A DNA stretch of 64,000 nt from Pseudomonadota bacterium (GCA_018241965.1 JAFECS010000011.1:28690-92689), one strand, 5' to 3'. Positions 24,924 through 35,296 are shown, counted from the first letter of the stretch. Numbers and translations: made by a program. Notes: a model not told the origin generated them from the letters alone.

Positions 24924-26471
24924 ATGACGCCTAATAAACCAGTTGTACTACTTATATTTGATGGTTGGGGATATAAAGAAAACGGACAAGGCAATGCTAT
25001 AGCAGCCGCACAAACACCGCACTGGGACAATCTCATACGCACTTGCCCCCATACTACCTTGTCTGGATGTGGAGAAGATGTTGGGCTACCCATGGGGCAA
25101 ATGGGGAATTCTGAAGTGGGGCATCTGACGATGGGCTCAGGCAGAGTCATTTATCAAGATCTCACGCTTATCAATAAAGAAATCCAAAGCGGTCACTTTT
25201 ATCAAAATCCTGTGCTCATTGAAGCTTTTAACCAGGCCAAAGAGAAAAATTGTGCCATCCATTTTATGAGCTTACTTTCACCCGGTGGTGTGCACAGTCA
25301 TGAAGAACATTTATTCGCCGCTTTGAAAATGGCCAATACCCATCAGGTTGAAAAAGTATTTGTGCATGCCTTTTTAGATGGTCGAGATACGCCACCCCAA
25401 AGTGCACGCGAATCTTTAGAAAAACTGGATAAAGCACTTTTACCCAATCAACACTTAGCCACGGTCAGTGGTCGCTATTATGCGATGGATAGAGACAAAC
25501 GCCATGAACGCACAAAACTAGCTTATGACGCTATTGTGGAGGGCCTTAGTTCCTATCAAGCGCCATCGGGCATAACAGCGCTTGAAAATGCTTATGCGCG
25601 CCAGGAAACCGATGAATTTGTTAAACCCACCACTATTGTTAAATCAGGTGAAAAACCTGTACAAATTCAAGATGGCGATATTGTTATTTACATGAACTTT
25701 CGTGCCGACAGAGCGCGTGCACTGTCAATTGCTTTGACCGATGCCACGTTTCACGGTTTTGAAAGAAAAATTGTGCATCTTGGAGAATTTATTAGCTTAA
25801 CCGAATACGATAAAAATTTAAAAGCAAATATAATTTACCCCCCACAAACGCATAAAAATGTATTGGGTGAATATTTGCAAAATTGCCATTTAACCCAGTT
25901 GCATATTGCCGAAACTGAAAAATATGCCCATGTGACTTTCTTCTTTAATGGCGGCGTTGAAAAACCATTTACTGGAGAAGAGCGTGTATTAATCCCCTCT
26001 CCCAAAGTGGCCACCTACGATTTACAACCGCAAATGAGTGCTTATGAACTTACCGACGAATTGGTTAAAAACATTGTTTCAAACAAGTTTGACTTTATTG
26101 TTTGCAACTATGCTAATGCCGATATGGTGGGCCATACGGGTAACTATGAAGCGACGGTGAAAGCCATTGAAGTGTTAGATGAGTGCTTAGGTAAAATCCT
26201 CGATGCACTAGCAAAAGTGAATGGGCAAATGTTAATCACCTCGGATCATGGTAATGCCGAATGTATGCTAGACACAGAAAATGGCCAAGCGCATACGGCA
26301 CATACCCTATCATTGGTTCCCTTAATCTATGTAGGATCAAAGGCGCGAAACTTTATTAAAGAAAATGGCACCTTATCAGATATAGCGCCAACTTTACTTT
26401 CACTCATGGAATTACCAATACCGCCACAAATGACCGGACAATCACTATTAACAAACGGAAAAAAAGCATGA
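24924..26471 (+). CDS. gpmI: 2,3-bisphosphoglycerate-independent phosphoglycerate mutase
   Basis: Interconverts 3- and 2-phosphoglycerate in glycolysis using two manganese ions. The frame opens at 24876, but ATG 24924 gives MTPNKPVVLLIFDGWGY and 515 residues, matching GpmI from other bacteria. The metal/serine motif MGNSEVGHLTMGSGR, the DGRDTPP motif, NFRADRAR, NYANADMVGHTG and SDHGNAE are all in order. The 3' end overlaps the envC-like gene by four bases, starting the gpmI-envC-ctpA operon seen in many gammaproteobacteria. Confidence 0.97.
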   Translation: MTPNKPVVLLIFDGWGYKENGQGNAIAAAQTPHWDNLIRTCPHTTLSGCGEDVGLPMGQMGNSEVGHLTMGSGRVIYQDLTLINKEIQSGHFYQNPVLIEAFNQAKEKNCAIHFMSLLSPGGVHSHEEHLFAALKMANTHQVEKVFVHAFLDGRDTPPQSARESLEKLDKALLPNQHLATVSGRYYAMDRDKRHERTKLAYDAIVEGLSSYQAPSGITALENAYARQETDEFVKPTTIVKSGEKPVQIQDGDIVIYMNFRADRARALSIALTDATFHGFERKIVHLGEFISLTEYDKNLKANIIYPPQTHKNVLGEYLQNCHLTQLHIAETEKYAHVTFFFNGGVEKPFTGEERVLIPSPKVATYDLQPQMSAYELTDELVKNIVSNKFDFIVCNYANADMVGHTGNYEATVKAIEVLDECLGKILDALAKVNGQMLITSDHGNAECMLDTENGQAHTAHTLSLVPLIYVGSKARNFIKENGTLSDIAPTLLSLMELPIPPQMTGQSLLTNGKKA

Positions 26472-27634
26472 CATCATTTTCTTTTTTGCAAAAAGTGCTA
26501 TGTATTTTGTGGTTAGGTACAACTGCTGCGGCATTCGCGACGCAAACCAATAATGCAGATTCCCCTAAAGAAGTGAAAAAAGCGCTTCTGCAAGTACAGC
26601 ATAAAATGCAAAAGCTTGAAAAATCCGTTTATCAAAGCAAGAGGGAAGAAAAGTCGCTGGTTGAGACTTTGGCTAAATTAGAAAAAGAAATTGGTAATAG
26701 TGCAGAAAACTTAAAAGTGCTCCAACAAAAATTAGCTTCTCATGAAAGTACCCTTAAAAACCTACAACAACAGGAAAAAGAATTAAAAGAGTCCACACAA
26801 AAACACCAAGCAGCCTTAGCCGAGTTGATGGAAGCGACCTTTATCCATTACCGAAAAGAAAAACTTCAGTTGTTATTTGAGCAACAAGCATGGTCAACCC
26901 TCTCACGCCAAAATCAATATTATCAGTATTTTTATAATGCACGTTCAGCACAGATTAATCACTTACAAAATAGCTTACAAAAAATTCAACTGTTACAAAA
27001 CAATATCAATAACGAAACCAAAGAGATCCAAGGTTTAACCCAAAAATTAAGTAAAGACCAATCCTCTTTGTTAGAAGCGAAAGAAAAGCGTCAATCGATT
27101 TTAGATTCATTATCTAAAAAGCTGGAAAATGAACAAGAAGCTTTATCACAACTACAAAAACAAGAACAACACTTAAGTGCCATTTTTAAAACTTTACATG
27201 ACAAATTAGACACTACCCCTGTCCATATTGAGCCGCATCAAGATTTTGCTAAAGCAAAGCATAGCTTGGCGCTTCCCATTCAAGGCCAAGGGATTAAATT
27301 AACCACCTTGCCCCACATTAATAAACCCGGCGCTAAAAAATCCTACATCAGCGCACAAAATGGTACGCCGGTAAACGCCATCTTTGGTGGGCGTGTGGTT
27401 TTTGCTGAATGGTTACGCGGTTTAGGATTATTAATTATTGTGGACCATGGTAATGGTTACATGAGCTTATATGGTAATAATCAAAAGCTGTATAAGGGTC
27501 TAGGAGAATGGGTTAATCAAGGAGAAATGATAGCAACGGTTGGACAAAGCGGCGGACATGCAGAACCCGGGTTATACTTTGAAATAAGAAAGGATGGAGA
27601 GGCGCAAGATCCTAGCCAATGGTTCATCGGCTAG
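26468..27634 (+). CDS. envC: EnvC-like murein hydrolase activator (degenerate M23)
   Basis: A periplasmic coiled-coil protein that activates amidases during septum splitting. The 388 residues have a signal peptide (cleavage about residue 24, AFA), a long coiled coil (about 30-250) and a C-terminal LytM domain. The LytM domain has lost its zinc ligands: the region that should hold HxxxD reads without it, and the final HxH motif is LYFEIR. This matches EnvC, which is catalytically dead and works as a regulator. It overlaps gpmI and precedes ctpA. Confidence 0.88.
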   Translation: MTSFSFLQKVLCILWLGTTAAAFATQTNNADSPKEVKKALLQVQHKMQKLEKSVYQSKREEKSLVETLAKLEKEIGNSAENLKVLQQKLASHESTLKNLQQQEKELKESTQKHQAALAELMEATFIHYRKEKLQLLFEQQAWSTLSRQNQYYQYFYNARSAQINHLQNSLQKIQLLQNNINNETKEIQGLTQKLSKDQSSLLEAKEKRQSILDSLSKKLENEQEALSQLQKQEQHLSAIFKTLHDKLDTTPVHIEPHQDFAKAKHSLALPIQGQGIKLTTLPHINKPGAKKSYISAQNGTPVNAIFGGRVVFAEWLRGLGLLIIVDHGNGYMSLYGNNQKLYKGLGEWVNQGEMIATVGQSGGHAEPGLYFEIRKDGEAQDPSQWFIG

Positions 27635-27688
27635 GCGTTTTTATTCTTCGCCACTTTCTATATATACAGGGATCTACAAGGATAAAGT

Positions 27689-29131
27689 ATGAGTCCACGC
27701 AAACGCTACGCCATGGTAAAAACCCTTATTCTCACTTTCAGTATATTGGGATTTTATACAAGCCCATCTTTTGGCGCCGATGACGCCACTGAAAAAACGC
27801 TTCCCTTAGATGATCTACAACGATTCACCTCGGTGGTCGAGCAGATCCGCAAATACTATGTTAAACCGGTGGATGATAAAGAATTATTTGAAAATGCCAT
27901 TCGTGGCATGCTCGCAGGGCTAGATCCACACTCTTCCTATCTTGATCCCAGTGAATTTTCTGATTTACGCGCGAACACCTCCGGTAAATTTGGCGGTCTT
28001 GGTATTGAAGTGACGATGGAAGATGGCTACGTGCGCGTAATAAGTCCTATCGATGATACCCCCGCGCAGCGCGCCGGCATCAAAGCAGGCGATGTCATTG
28101 TTCGCCTGGATGATACCCCAGTCAAAGGCCTTACCCTGAAAAAAGCGGTAGAAATGATGCGAGGCGACAGAGGCACCAATATTGTGCTAACCATTATGCG
28201 AAAAGGTGAGACCCAGCCGCTCAAAATTAAAGTGATGCGCGATGTCATCCAAGTAAAAAGCGTACGTTCTAAAGTATTAGATAAAAACTATGGTTACATT
28301 CGTATTTCGCAATTTCAAACCCAATCGGGTGAAGATTTAGTCAATGCTATTAATACGCTCAAAAAAGAAACCAATAATAATTTAAAAGGGCTTATCTTAG
28401 ATCTACGTAATAATCCTGGTGGCATTTTAGAGGCCTCTGTTAAAGTTTCAGATGCTTTCTTAGATAAATCCAAAATTGGCTACAATGGTTTGATTGTCTA
28501 TACCGAAGGCCGTTTGCCAGGCTCTGAAATAAAAGAAGTAGCGCAAGGAAACGATCTACTTGAAGGCGCGCCGATAGTTACCTTAGTGAACGGCGGCTCT
28601 GCCTCTGCTTCTGAAATTGTGGCGGGTGCCTTGCAAGATCATAAACGTTCGCTCATTGTCGGTACACAAACCTTTGGTAAAGGCTCGGTACAAACCGTAT
28701 TGCCCCTCAAAGATAATCACGGTTTAAAATTAACCACTGCATTATATTACACGCCTTCGGGGCGCTCTATTCAGGCACAAGGTATTACGCCGGATATCGA
28801 AATTCCTGATTTAAAAATCCCTGAAGCAAAAACCGATGAGAACGAGAATTGGATAAACGTGCGCGAAATTGATTTACAGGGTCACTTGGATAATGCCAAT
28901 AAAGATAAAGACAAGCCTAAGGAAGCGAATAAGGATAAAGTGTCTACTGAAGATAGCACCATGCCATCAACCGAGAATGCTAAAAAACCGCTTGTTAACC
29001 AAGATTACCAGCTCAATGAAGCGCTTAACCTGCTCAAAGGTTTAGCATTATCCAATCAAGACTATGGTAGCAAAGCCCAAGCCAAGGCTAAGTTACCGAA
29101 AAAAGCTATTACAGAAAGTGCAAAAAACTAA
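27689..29131 (+). CDS. ctpA: Carboxy-terminal processing protease (S41 family)
   Basis: A periplasmic serine protease. The 480 residues have an N-terminal signal segment (about 9-29), a PDZ domain (about 93-175, GGLGIEVTMEDGYVRV...PAQRAGIKAGD) and the S41 core. The catalytic Ser lies in NGGSASASEIVAGAL and the Lys in GTQTFGKGSVQT. A Lys/Asp-rich low-complexity C-terminal extension of about 90 residues is unusual. AAGGA is well spaced before ATG 27689. It is the last gene of the gpmI operon, followed by a terminator. Likely substrates in the family are cell-wall hydrolases. Confidence 0.94.
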   Translation: MSPRKRYAMVKTLILTFSILGFYTSPSFGADDATEKTLPLDDLQRFTSVVEQIRKYYVKPVDDKELFENAIRGMLAGLDPHSSYLDPSEFSDLRANTSGKFGGLGIEVTMEDGYVRVISPIDDTPAQRAGIKAGDVIVRLDDTPVKGLTLKKAVEMMRGDRGTNIVLTIMRKGETQPLKIKVMRDVIQVKSVRSKVLDKNYGYIRISQFQTQSGEDLVNAINTLKKETNNNLKGLILDLRNNPGGILEASVKVSDAFLDKSKIGYNGLIVYTEGRLPGSEIKEVAQGNDLLEGAPIVTLVNGGSASASEIVAGALQDHKRSLIVGTQTFGKGSVQTVLPLKDNHGLKLTTALYYTPSGRSIQAQGITPDIEIPDLKIPEAKTDENENWINVREIDLQGHLDNANKDKDKPKEANKDKVSTEDSTMPSTENAKKPLVNQDYQLNEALNLLKGLALSNQDYGSKAQAKAKLPKKAITESAKN

Positions 29132-29137
29132 GGGAGC

Positions 29138-29165
29138 ATTGCCCCAACAGGGGCAATTCTCTTTA
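29138..29165 (+). terminator. Terminator of the gpmI-envC-ctpA operon
   Basis: ATTGCCCC (29138-29145) pairs with GGGGCAAT (29150-29157) across an AACA tetraloop and is followed by a T-rich tail. It also lies just beyond the 3' end of the convergent rpoH gene and may serve both directions. Confidence 0.75.
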
Positions 29166-29186
29166 AACTGGATCTTAAACTGGATC
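29163..29186. repeat. Twelve-base tandem duplication over the rpoH stop codon
   Basis: TTAAACTGGATC occurs twice back to back (29163-29174 and 29175-29186). On the minus strand each unit reads GATCCAGTTTAA, that is Asp-Pro-Val-stop, in the rpoH frame. The upstream unit supplies the functional stop and the second is a silent copy after it. Confidence 0.85.
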
Positions 29187-30059
29187 GATGATCAAACTTT
29201 CGCCCATAGCATTACGCAATTTACTCAGCGCTGCTTTTTCTAATTGGCGAACCCGTTCAATAGAGACATCATGTTTTTGCGCCAAGTCTTTCAAAGAGGC
29301 TTTGGCTTCTTCATCCACAAGCCAGCGATTAGAAACAATATCTAAACTGCGCTCATCCAAGGTATTTAGCGCATGCTGCAATTTGCTTTGCGCATGGCTT
29401 TCATATTCACCCTCAATAATTTGGTGGGCAGGGTCACTTTGTACTGGCGCAGATAAATAAGCTGCTGGATGATGTGTTGAGGTTTCCTCTTCATCCAACA
29501 GGGGATCAAAAGTGTCGTCATGGGCATTTAAGCGTGATTCCATTTCCAGCACATCTTTGGTACTGACGCCTAAATCCTGAGCAACTGCATTCACTTCTTC
29601 TGGCGAAAACCAACCCAAACGTTTTTTAGCTTGGCGAAGGTTAAAAAATAATTTACGTTGCGCTTTAGTGGTGGCCACTTTAACAATGCGCCAATTACGA
29701 ATAACAAATTCATGGATTTCTGATTTAATCCAATGCACAGCAAATGATACCAGACGCACTTTCAGTTTGGGATCAAAGCGTTTAACTGCTTTCATGAGGC
29801 CAATGGTGCCTTCTTGGACCAAGTCGTTTAAATTTAAACCATAGCCGCTATACTGCTTAGCAATGCGTACCACATAGCGAAGATGGGAAAGTACCAGCTG
29901 TTGCGCCGCTAACAGATCGCCTTGTTCACGGTAGCGTGTCGCTAAATCAAATTCTTCTTCTTCACTGAGCAATGGAACAGCGTTGACCTTTTGCAGATAG
30001 GACGCAAGGCCATCTGGACTTGGCAGAGTCACTTTTGCTAACTGTAATTCTTTACCCAT
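29175..30059 (-). CDS. rpoH: Heat-shock sigma factor RpoH (sigma-32)
   Basis: A 294-residue group 3 sigma factor that directs RNA polymerase to heat-shock promoters. Region 2 contains HLRYVVRIAKQYSGYGLNLNDLVQEGTIGLMKAVKRFDP. The RpoH box, which separates it from RpoD, is present as QRKLFFNLRQAKKRLG. Region 4 has SLKDLAQKHDVSIERVRQLEKAAL. Length is close to the E. coli protein (284). It is transcribed alone on the minus strand with a roughly 100-base leader containing a hairpin. Confidence 0.95.
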   Translation of the reverse strand: MGKELQLAKVTLPSPDGLASYLQKVNAVPLLSEEEEFDLATRYREQGDLLAAQQLVLSHLRYVVRIAKQYSGYGLNLNDLVQEGTIGLMKAVKRFDPKLKVRLVSFAVHWIKSEIHEFVIRNWRIVKVATTKAQRKLFFNLRQAKKRLGWFSPEEVNAVAQDLGVSTKDVLEMESRLNAHDDTFDPLLDEEETSTHHPAAYLSAPVQSDPAHQIIEGEYESHAQSKLQHALNTLDERSLDIVSNRWLVDEEAKASLKDLAQKHDVSIERVRQLEKAALSKLRNAMGESLIIDPV

Positions 30060-30361
30060 TTATCCATTCCTGTTTCACTCTGATACCAGTCTAGCACTCT
30101 GCGATCAAGAGTGCCAGAAGGCATAAAAATATTATTTAATATCAATGAGTTAATTTATATAATTCCGTGCAATATCACGATATTTTGTGTCAATTTTGCT
30201 TCACCCTTCATTATATAGGCCTTCTTTTAGCTGCCCCAGGCTACTTATCAACCACCACCACCCCCTTGTCGCATCGTTGACAGGAAAAGTGGAAAAGCTT
30301 TGGTTATACTTTCTAATAAGGCTAACTTACATAGCCTACTATCCAGTCAAGGAGCGCGATT
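30060..30361. other. 302-base intergenic region with the rpoH leader
   Basis: Between divergent rpoH and the unknown gene at 30362. It contains a seven-pair hairpin, GCACTCT (30094-30100) with AGAGTGC (30108-30114), about 35-55 bases upstream of rpoH, so inside its probable leader. TTGACA occurs at about 30279 toward the plus-strand gene, but its -10 (TATACT) is spaced too far away to be a convincing promoter. No small gene or RNA is seen. Confidence 0.4.
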
Positions 30362-30694
30362 GTGACGTATTACATTGTTGAGGCACCCTACGATAAATGC
30401 TTTGAGCTTTTCTTTCAAAATGAACTGGGATACCCCAACTTTTATCGCTTAACTGAGCTTTTGAGCGCTGATGAAGCCTATCAAAACCTGACGCTGCTGG
30501 CGCCTTACCCCACCAAAGAACCGAATGTGTTAGAGAAGATATCGCAAAAAGTAAGCACACTGGGAATGAAGTATGTGCCTTTTGGGGAAAATCTGGAAAC
30601 TGCTTTTGCTTTTGATATGGAAGGACACGTCGAAATTAATCCGCAATTTAAACAAGCGTTAAATCTGGCCGTCACCCAATTTCTTCAACACTAA
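30362..30694 (+). CDS. Hypothetical protein of 110 residues
   Basis: A small soluble protein starting at GTG 30362 after a weak purine-rich stretch (AAGGAG, 30350-30355, well spaced). It has no signal peptide, membrane segment or known motif. It has an aromatic N-terminus (MTYYIVEAPYDKCFELFFQ) and a single Cys. It is followed immediately by its own terminator, so it is a monocistronic gene. No family recognised. Confidence 0.6.
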   Translation: MTYYIVEAPYDKCFELFFQNELGYPNFYRLTELLSADEAYQNLTLLAPYPTKEPNVLEKISQKVSTLGMKYVPFGENLETAFAFDMEGHVEINPQFKQALNLAVTQFLQH

Positions 30695-30727
30695 ACAAAA
30701 ACAGCTGTATCAAACAGCTGTTTTTGT
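30695..30727 (+). terminator. Rho-independent terminator after the 110-residue gene
   Basis: AAAAACAGCTG (30697-30707) and CAGCTGTTTTT (30715-30725) form a perfect eleven-pair stem with a seven-base loop, A-rich on one side and T-rich on the other. It is usable in both directions and also serves the convergent gene ending at 30756. Confidence 0.85.
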
Positions 30728-30755
30728 GCATGAACTGAGATAACTCAAAGGTCGA

Positions 30756-32201
30756 TTAACCAGGTCCGCCACCAAGATTTTGGGCAGCAGGAACAACCTG
30801 CGCTTGCATACCCGGCGCAGGAGCTTGCACTACTGGCAAAGCAGCAGCTTGCGCGGCTTGAAAGCCAGGCACAATAGGTGCTCCACCTTGTTGTGCTTGC
30901 GGTGGCAAATGCGCGCCGTCTTGTTGCATACCAGGTACAGCAGGTAATCCAGGCGCACCGTGTGCGCCATGATTACCGGCAATAACCACGACCTGCTGCT
31001 GGGGAGCTGCGCCCGCACCGCCATGACCTACACCATCTGCAACAACTTGCTTTTGTTCAGCAAGCGTAGCTTGAGCCGCAGGCGGATGTTGTTGTACCAC
31101 CATATGATTGTTCTGTTGGATAGCGCCACGACCTAAAACACGAGACCAAAGATAATCTCTACCTAGCTGTAAGCCGCCTTTGATCCCTTTATAGCCCAAA
31201 TAACCACCTACCCCTAATTCAGCATAGTAAACCAAGTGTGCTGGGATACCGGTTTTAGCTTCAACGCCTTGGGCGATAGACCACAACCCCTGATTGGCCA
31301 AGTTAAGGGCTTCGCCAGAATAGCTATTAAGCAGATCCCAACTATGGAGTGCCCACTTTCCTGCAGCTTCTCTTAAAGGAGTTGAAACTTGTCTTAATGT
31401 TTGAGTATGTTCAGCAATATAAGTGCCGGCATCGGTGATACATTGTTTGGCAGCAGTAGGGCCACTTACCAAGCAAGGACCAATTTTCTTAGTGCTTGCC
31501 AGTGTATCGTAGCCGATGGTGAAAACTTCACCCACTGTATCTGCAAAACTTTTTCCTGCCTCATAGGCATCTACGGCAACTTTTTCAGCAAAGGTTCTGC
31601 CATGCATCGCTTGATAAACACTACGCACACCACGTAAGGGCGCGGTAAAAAGACTGGTCCATGTGCCCGGGCCGCCTGGAATATAATCTCTTAATGAAAA
31701 GTTGATATCGCCTTTATCCCAAATGCTATACAGCTTGGGTAATAATTTTTCAAAAGAAGGACGCATAAAAGCAGTGGTGATGGGGCTTACCTTCTCCCAA
31801 AATGCATGGTTAAGCCACAATTGATTGAGCGAATGTGAAACCACTTGCGGCGCCACAAATTTACCGGCCACAGAGGAAACCGCCCCTTTGGCGCTATCCC
31901 ACATACGTGAGAAAAACCCTTTTGGTTGCGCTGGCTGCACAGGTACGACATGAGGCCCCGGAGCTTGCGCAGGATTAACCTGGCGACCATTGAAAAACCA
32001 TTGGCCCGCTTTATAGGTTAAATAAGGAACAACAAGGTAATGCATGAGCGCTTGTGCGCCAAGCCAAGTGCCGACTGAGGCATTATGAGCTGCATTCTCT
32101 ACAGCATTAAATACTAATGGTTCAAAATAAGCCGCATCAGACGCAGCTGCTTGGGGTGCACCACTTTGGCCACCAAATAAAGCGTTAAAAGCAGATAACA
32201 T
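30756..32201 (-). CDS. Large unknown protein with Ala/Pro/Gln/Gly-rich tail
   Basis: A 481-residue protein with no recognised domain. The first 25 residues are small and polar. A hydrophobic stretch (about 43-66, GTWLGAQALMHYLVVPYLTY) is followed by a Pro/Gln/Val linker, a region from 95 to 360 with many Trp and Phe but no motif, and a Gly-rich hydrophobic patch near 330-350 (LGVGGYLGYKGIKGG). The final 110 residues are low-complexity Ala, Pro, Gln, Val, Gly. Such composition is common in Legionella-type secreted proteins. Function unknown; effector status is only a possibility. Confidence 0.6.
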   Translation of the reverse strand: MLSAFNALFGGQSGAPQAAASDAAYFEPLVFNAVENAAHNASVGTWLGAQALMHYLVVPYLTYKAGQWFFNGRQVNPAQAPGPHVVPVQPAQPKGFFSRMWDSAKGAVSSVAGKFVAPQVVSHSLNQLWLNHAFWEKVSPITTAFMRPSFEKLLPKLYSIWDKGDINFSLRDYIPGGPGTWTSLFTAPLRGVRSVYQAMHGRTFAEKVAVDAYEAGKSFADTVGEVFTIGYDTLASTKKIGPCLVSGPTAAKQCITDAGTYIAEHTQTLRQVSTPLREAAGKWALHSWDLLNSYSGEALNLANQGLWSIAQGVEAKTGIPAHLVYYAELGVGGYLGYKGIKGGLQLGRDYLWSRVLGRGAIQQNNHMVVQQHPPAAQATLAEQKQVVADGVGHGGAGAAPQQQVVVIAGNHGAHGAPGLPAVPGMQQDGAHLPPQAQQGGAPIVPGFQAAQAAALPVVQAPAPGMQAQVVPAAQNLGGGPG

Positions 32202-32391
32202 GATTTAATCCAGCGTTTAGTCAGTTAATTAAGATTGGCTCATGCTAGCGGACCACGTGCTGTCGTTCAACTCTGGGCCTTGATTGGGCGATAAAGCACG
32301 GCGGGTAAAAGATAAACGGACTTTTTGTGAATGCGTGTGATATTTTTTAACCAACAACAAAAGACAAACGGACTCGATTCACCGATGGTTG

Positions 32392-33255
32392 TTATTGATT
32401 TTTTTCAATACCGAACTTAAGCTTGCGTTTCTTCTTAGGTTTAAGGCGCAACTGTTTGAAATTAAACGGCAAGAGCAACATATTTTCAAACGTTTGAAAT
32501 TTCTTGTCTTGATACTCTTCTAAGCCTAACGCTAAATTACGCTCTCCTGAAGTACATACCAATGTATATGTCCCTAAGAGCTTGTCCCACCAGCTTAAAA
32601 CAAAACCATAATTGCTATTGGTTTCTGGCAAATACACTGAATGATGAATGCGATGCATTCCTGGCGTAATGATAAGCTTTCTTAAGAAACGATCATTTTT
32701 AAATTTAAATTGTATGTTCACATGCGCAAACATAACGATTAAGTTATACATTATTTCATAAAGCAAAACACTTAAAGGAAGTGCCCCTAAAAAAGCAATC
32801 CCCATGATTTTCACGCCCATGGAATAAATTTCTTCTAAAGGATGAAAGCGAAGACTGGTACTGACATCCAGTTCTTTATCCATATGATGAATGCGATGAA
32901 TGCGCCACAAGAATTGATATTTATGCAATATCCGATGCTGTAAATACATAATAAAATCGAGCAAAATAAAGGCTAAAATGATTCGCACAGCATAGGGCCA
33001 ATCAGGATGATGCAGTACACCCATGGATTTATGCTGAAAATTGACGGCAAAGCTTACTGCAAAAAAGGGAAACAAGGCGCGCAATAGAATTTTTGAGAAT
33101 ATATTCAGCGAAAGATGGCGCACTATTCTCAAATACCTTGATGTTACCCAAGGTCGCCAAGCATAAAAAGTTTCAAAACAAGCCAATAGGCTAAATGCGA
33201 CAATAAAGCAGCCAAGACGACACCATACCTGGTTATCTATTAGCCATTGTTCCAT
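32392..33255 (-). CDS. Fatty acid hydroxylase/sterol desaturase family protein
   Basis: A 287-residue integral membrane di-iron enzyme family member. The eight-histidine signature is clear: HRILH (about 106-110), HRIHH (118-122) and HRIHHS (about 200). Four hydrophobic segments surround them, and the C-terminus is Lys-rich. Family members hydroxylate or desaturate lipids or sterols; the substrate cannot be told here. It is monocistronic on the minus strand among accessory genes. Such proteins are common in Legionella and may act on host-derived sterols or on membrane lipids. Confidence 0.88.
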   Translation of the reverse strand: MEQWLIDNQVWCRLGCFIVAFSLLACFETFYAWRPWVTSRYLRIVRHLSLNIFSKILLRALFPFFAVSFAVNFQHKSMGVLHHPDWPYAVRIILAFILLDFIMYLQHRILHKYQFLWRIHRIHHMDKELDVSTSLRFHPLEEIYSMGVKIMGIAFLGALPLSVLLYEIMYNLIVMFAHVNIQFKFKNDRFLRKLIITPGMHRIHHSVYLPETNSNYGFVLSWWDKLLGTYTLVCTSGERNLALGLEEYQDKKFQTFENMLLLPFNFKQLRLKPKKKRKLKFGIEKNQ

Positions 33256-33379
33256 ACAGATCCATTGTTTTTGCTAAATACTTTTAACATTGCTGATTTT
33301 ATTATAGGGGATTTTAAACAAAGCAAAAGGTTTGACTTGTTCTACACTATATAGACCTTCTTAACATCTTGGTAGTGTA

Positions 33380-33856
33380 ATGTCTCAATTTAAGTACACC
33401 CTAATAAGTGCGTTTGCTATCTCTTTATTAATGATAGCGGCAATTGCTTTGAAAATCACAAGTCCTTCATTAACACTGGAAGTGGGGTTGACTGCTTTTG
33501 TCATTAGTCTTTGCTGGTTGATAGTGTATCGATTATCTGCTGACTATGGACAATTTCATGCCAAAGAACTCAAATTAAAAAAAAGTCTCTTTGCACATAT
33601 CGATAAACACTACAGCCATTTACCCCCCAAAGATATGTTACAAGGTGCGCTTGAAGAATTGCTAGACAAACACACTTGCCCCACCAATCGCGTCAATGTG
33701 CTACACACTTTGCATAAGGATAAAGCCGAACTTGATATCCTTATCGATAAAGTGCACCAACAATATCAAGAAACCCAGGTGTTGGAAAAACTCGGCCTGC
33801 GCTGGGGTCACGTCGCCAATGATGTTTCTTCAAAAAAATCCACGTTAAGGTATTAA
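33380..33856 (+). CDS. Two-helix membrane protein of unknown function
   Basis: A 158-residue protein with two adjacent N-terminal membrane helices (about 8-24 and 32-50) and a cytoplasmic helical tail that is rich in charged residues. No motif is recognised. It starts with a good ATG but only a weak ribosome binding site and ends 56 bases before hemB on the same strand. The gene is probably genuine given its length and composition. Confidence 0.65.
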   Translation: MSQFKYTLISAFAISLLMIAAIALKITSPSLTLEVGLTAFVISLCWLIVYRLSADYGQFHAKELKLKKSLFAHIDKHYSHLPPKDMLQGALEELLDKHTCPTNRVNVLHTLHKDKAELDILIDKVHQQYQETQVLEKLGLRWGHVANDVSSKKSTLRY

Positions 33857-33909
33857 AACCCGTTGTTTTTTGCTACTGTTTGCCCTTGATCTCAAAGAGC
33901 TTAAGGTGA

Positions 33910-34911
<1,002 letters not shown>

Positions 34912-34940
34912 TTGAAATAGAATTTACACACTGTTATAAT
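34912..34940 (+). promoter_or_regulatory. Sigma-70 promoter of trxA
   Basis: TTGAAA (34912-34917), a 17-base spacer and a perfect TATAAT (34935-34940), directly after the hemB stop and 27 bases before the trxA ATG. Confidence 0.75.
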
Positions 34941-34966
34941 TTAGTTGATCAAATCAGGAGAAAACA

Positions 34967-35296
34967 ATGGCTAATAAAAACATTGTTGCCGTCACAGACG
35001 ATAACTTTGAGAAGGAAGTGATGAATGCCGAACTTCCTGTACTTTTGGACTTTTGGGCAGAATGGTGTGGTCCCTGCAAAATGATTGCCCCGGTATTAGA
35101 TGATATTGCCTCTTCCTATGAGGGTAAGTTAATCGTTGCCAAAATCAATATCGACGAAAATTCCGCAACCCCACAAAAGTTTGGCGTACGCGGCATCCCC
35201 ACGCTGATGTTATTTAAGAATGGGGAGCTTGAATCAACCAAAGTTGGTGCAATGTCTAAATCACAGTTAACTGCCTTTCTTGATAGTCATTTATAA
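34967..35296 (+). CDS. trxA: Thioredoxin
   Basis: A 109-residue cytoplasmic disulfide reductase with the WCGPC active site in [14 protein letters not shown], the cis-Pro segment RGIPTLMLF, and a length typical of thioredoxin 1. AGGAG lies 6 bases before ATG 34967. The order trxA-rho is conserved in gammaproteobacteria, and a strong sigma-70 promoter precedes it. Confidence 0.96.
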   Translation: MANKNIVAVTDDNFEKEVMNAELPVLLDFWAEWCGPCKMIAPVLDDIASSYEGKLIVAKINIDENSATPQKFGVRGIPTLMLFKNGELESTKVGAMSKSQLTAFLDSHL

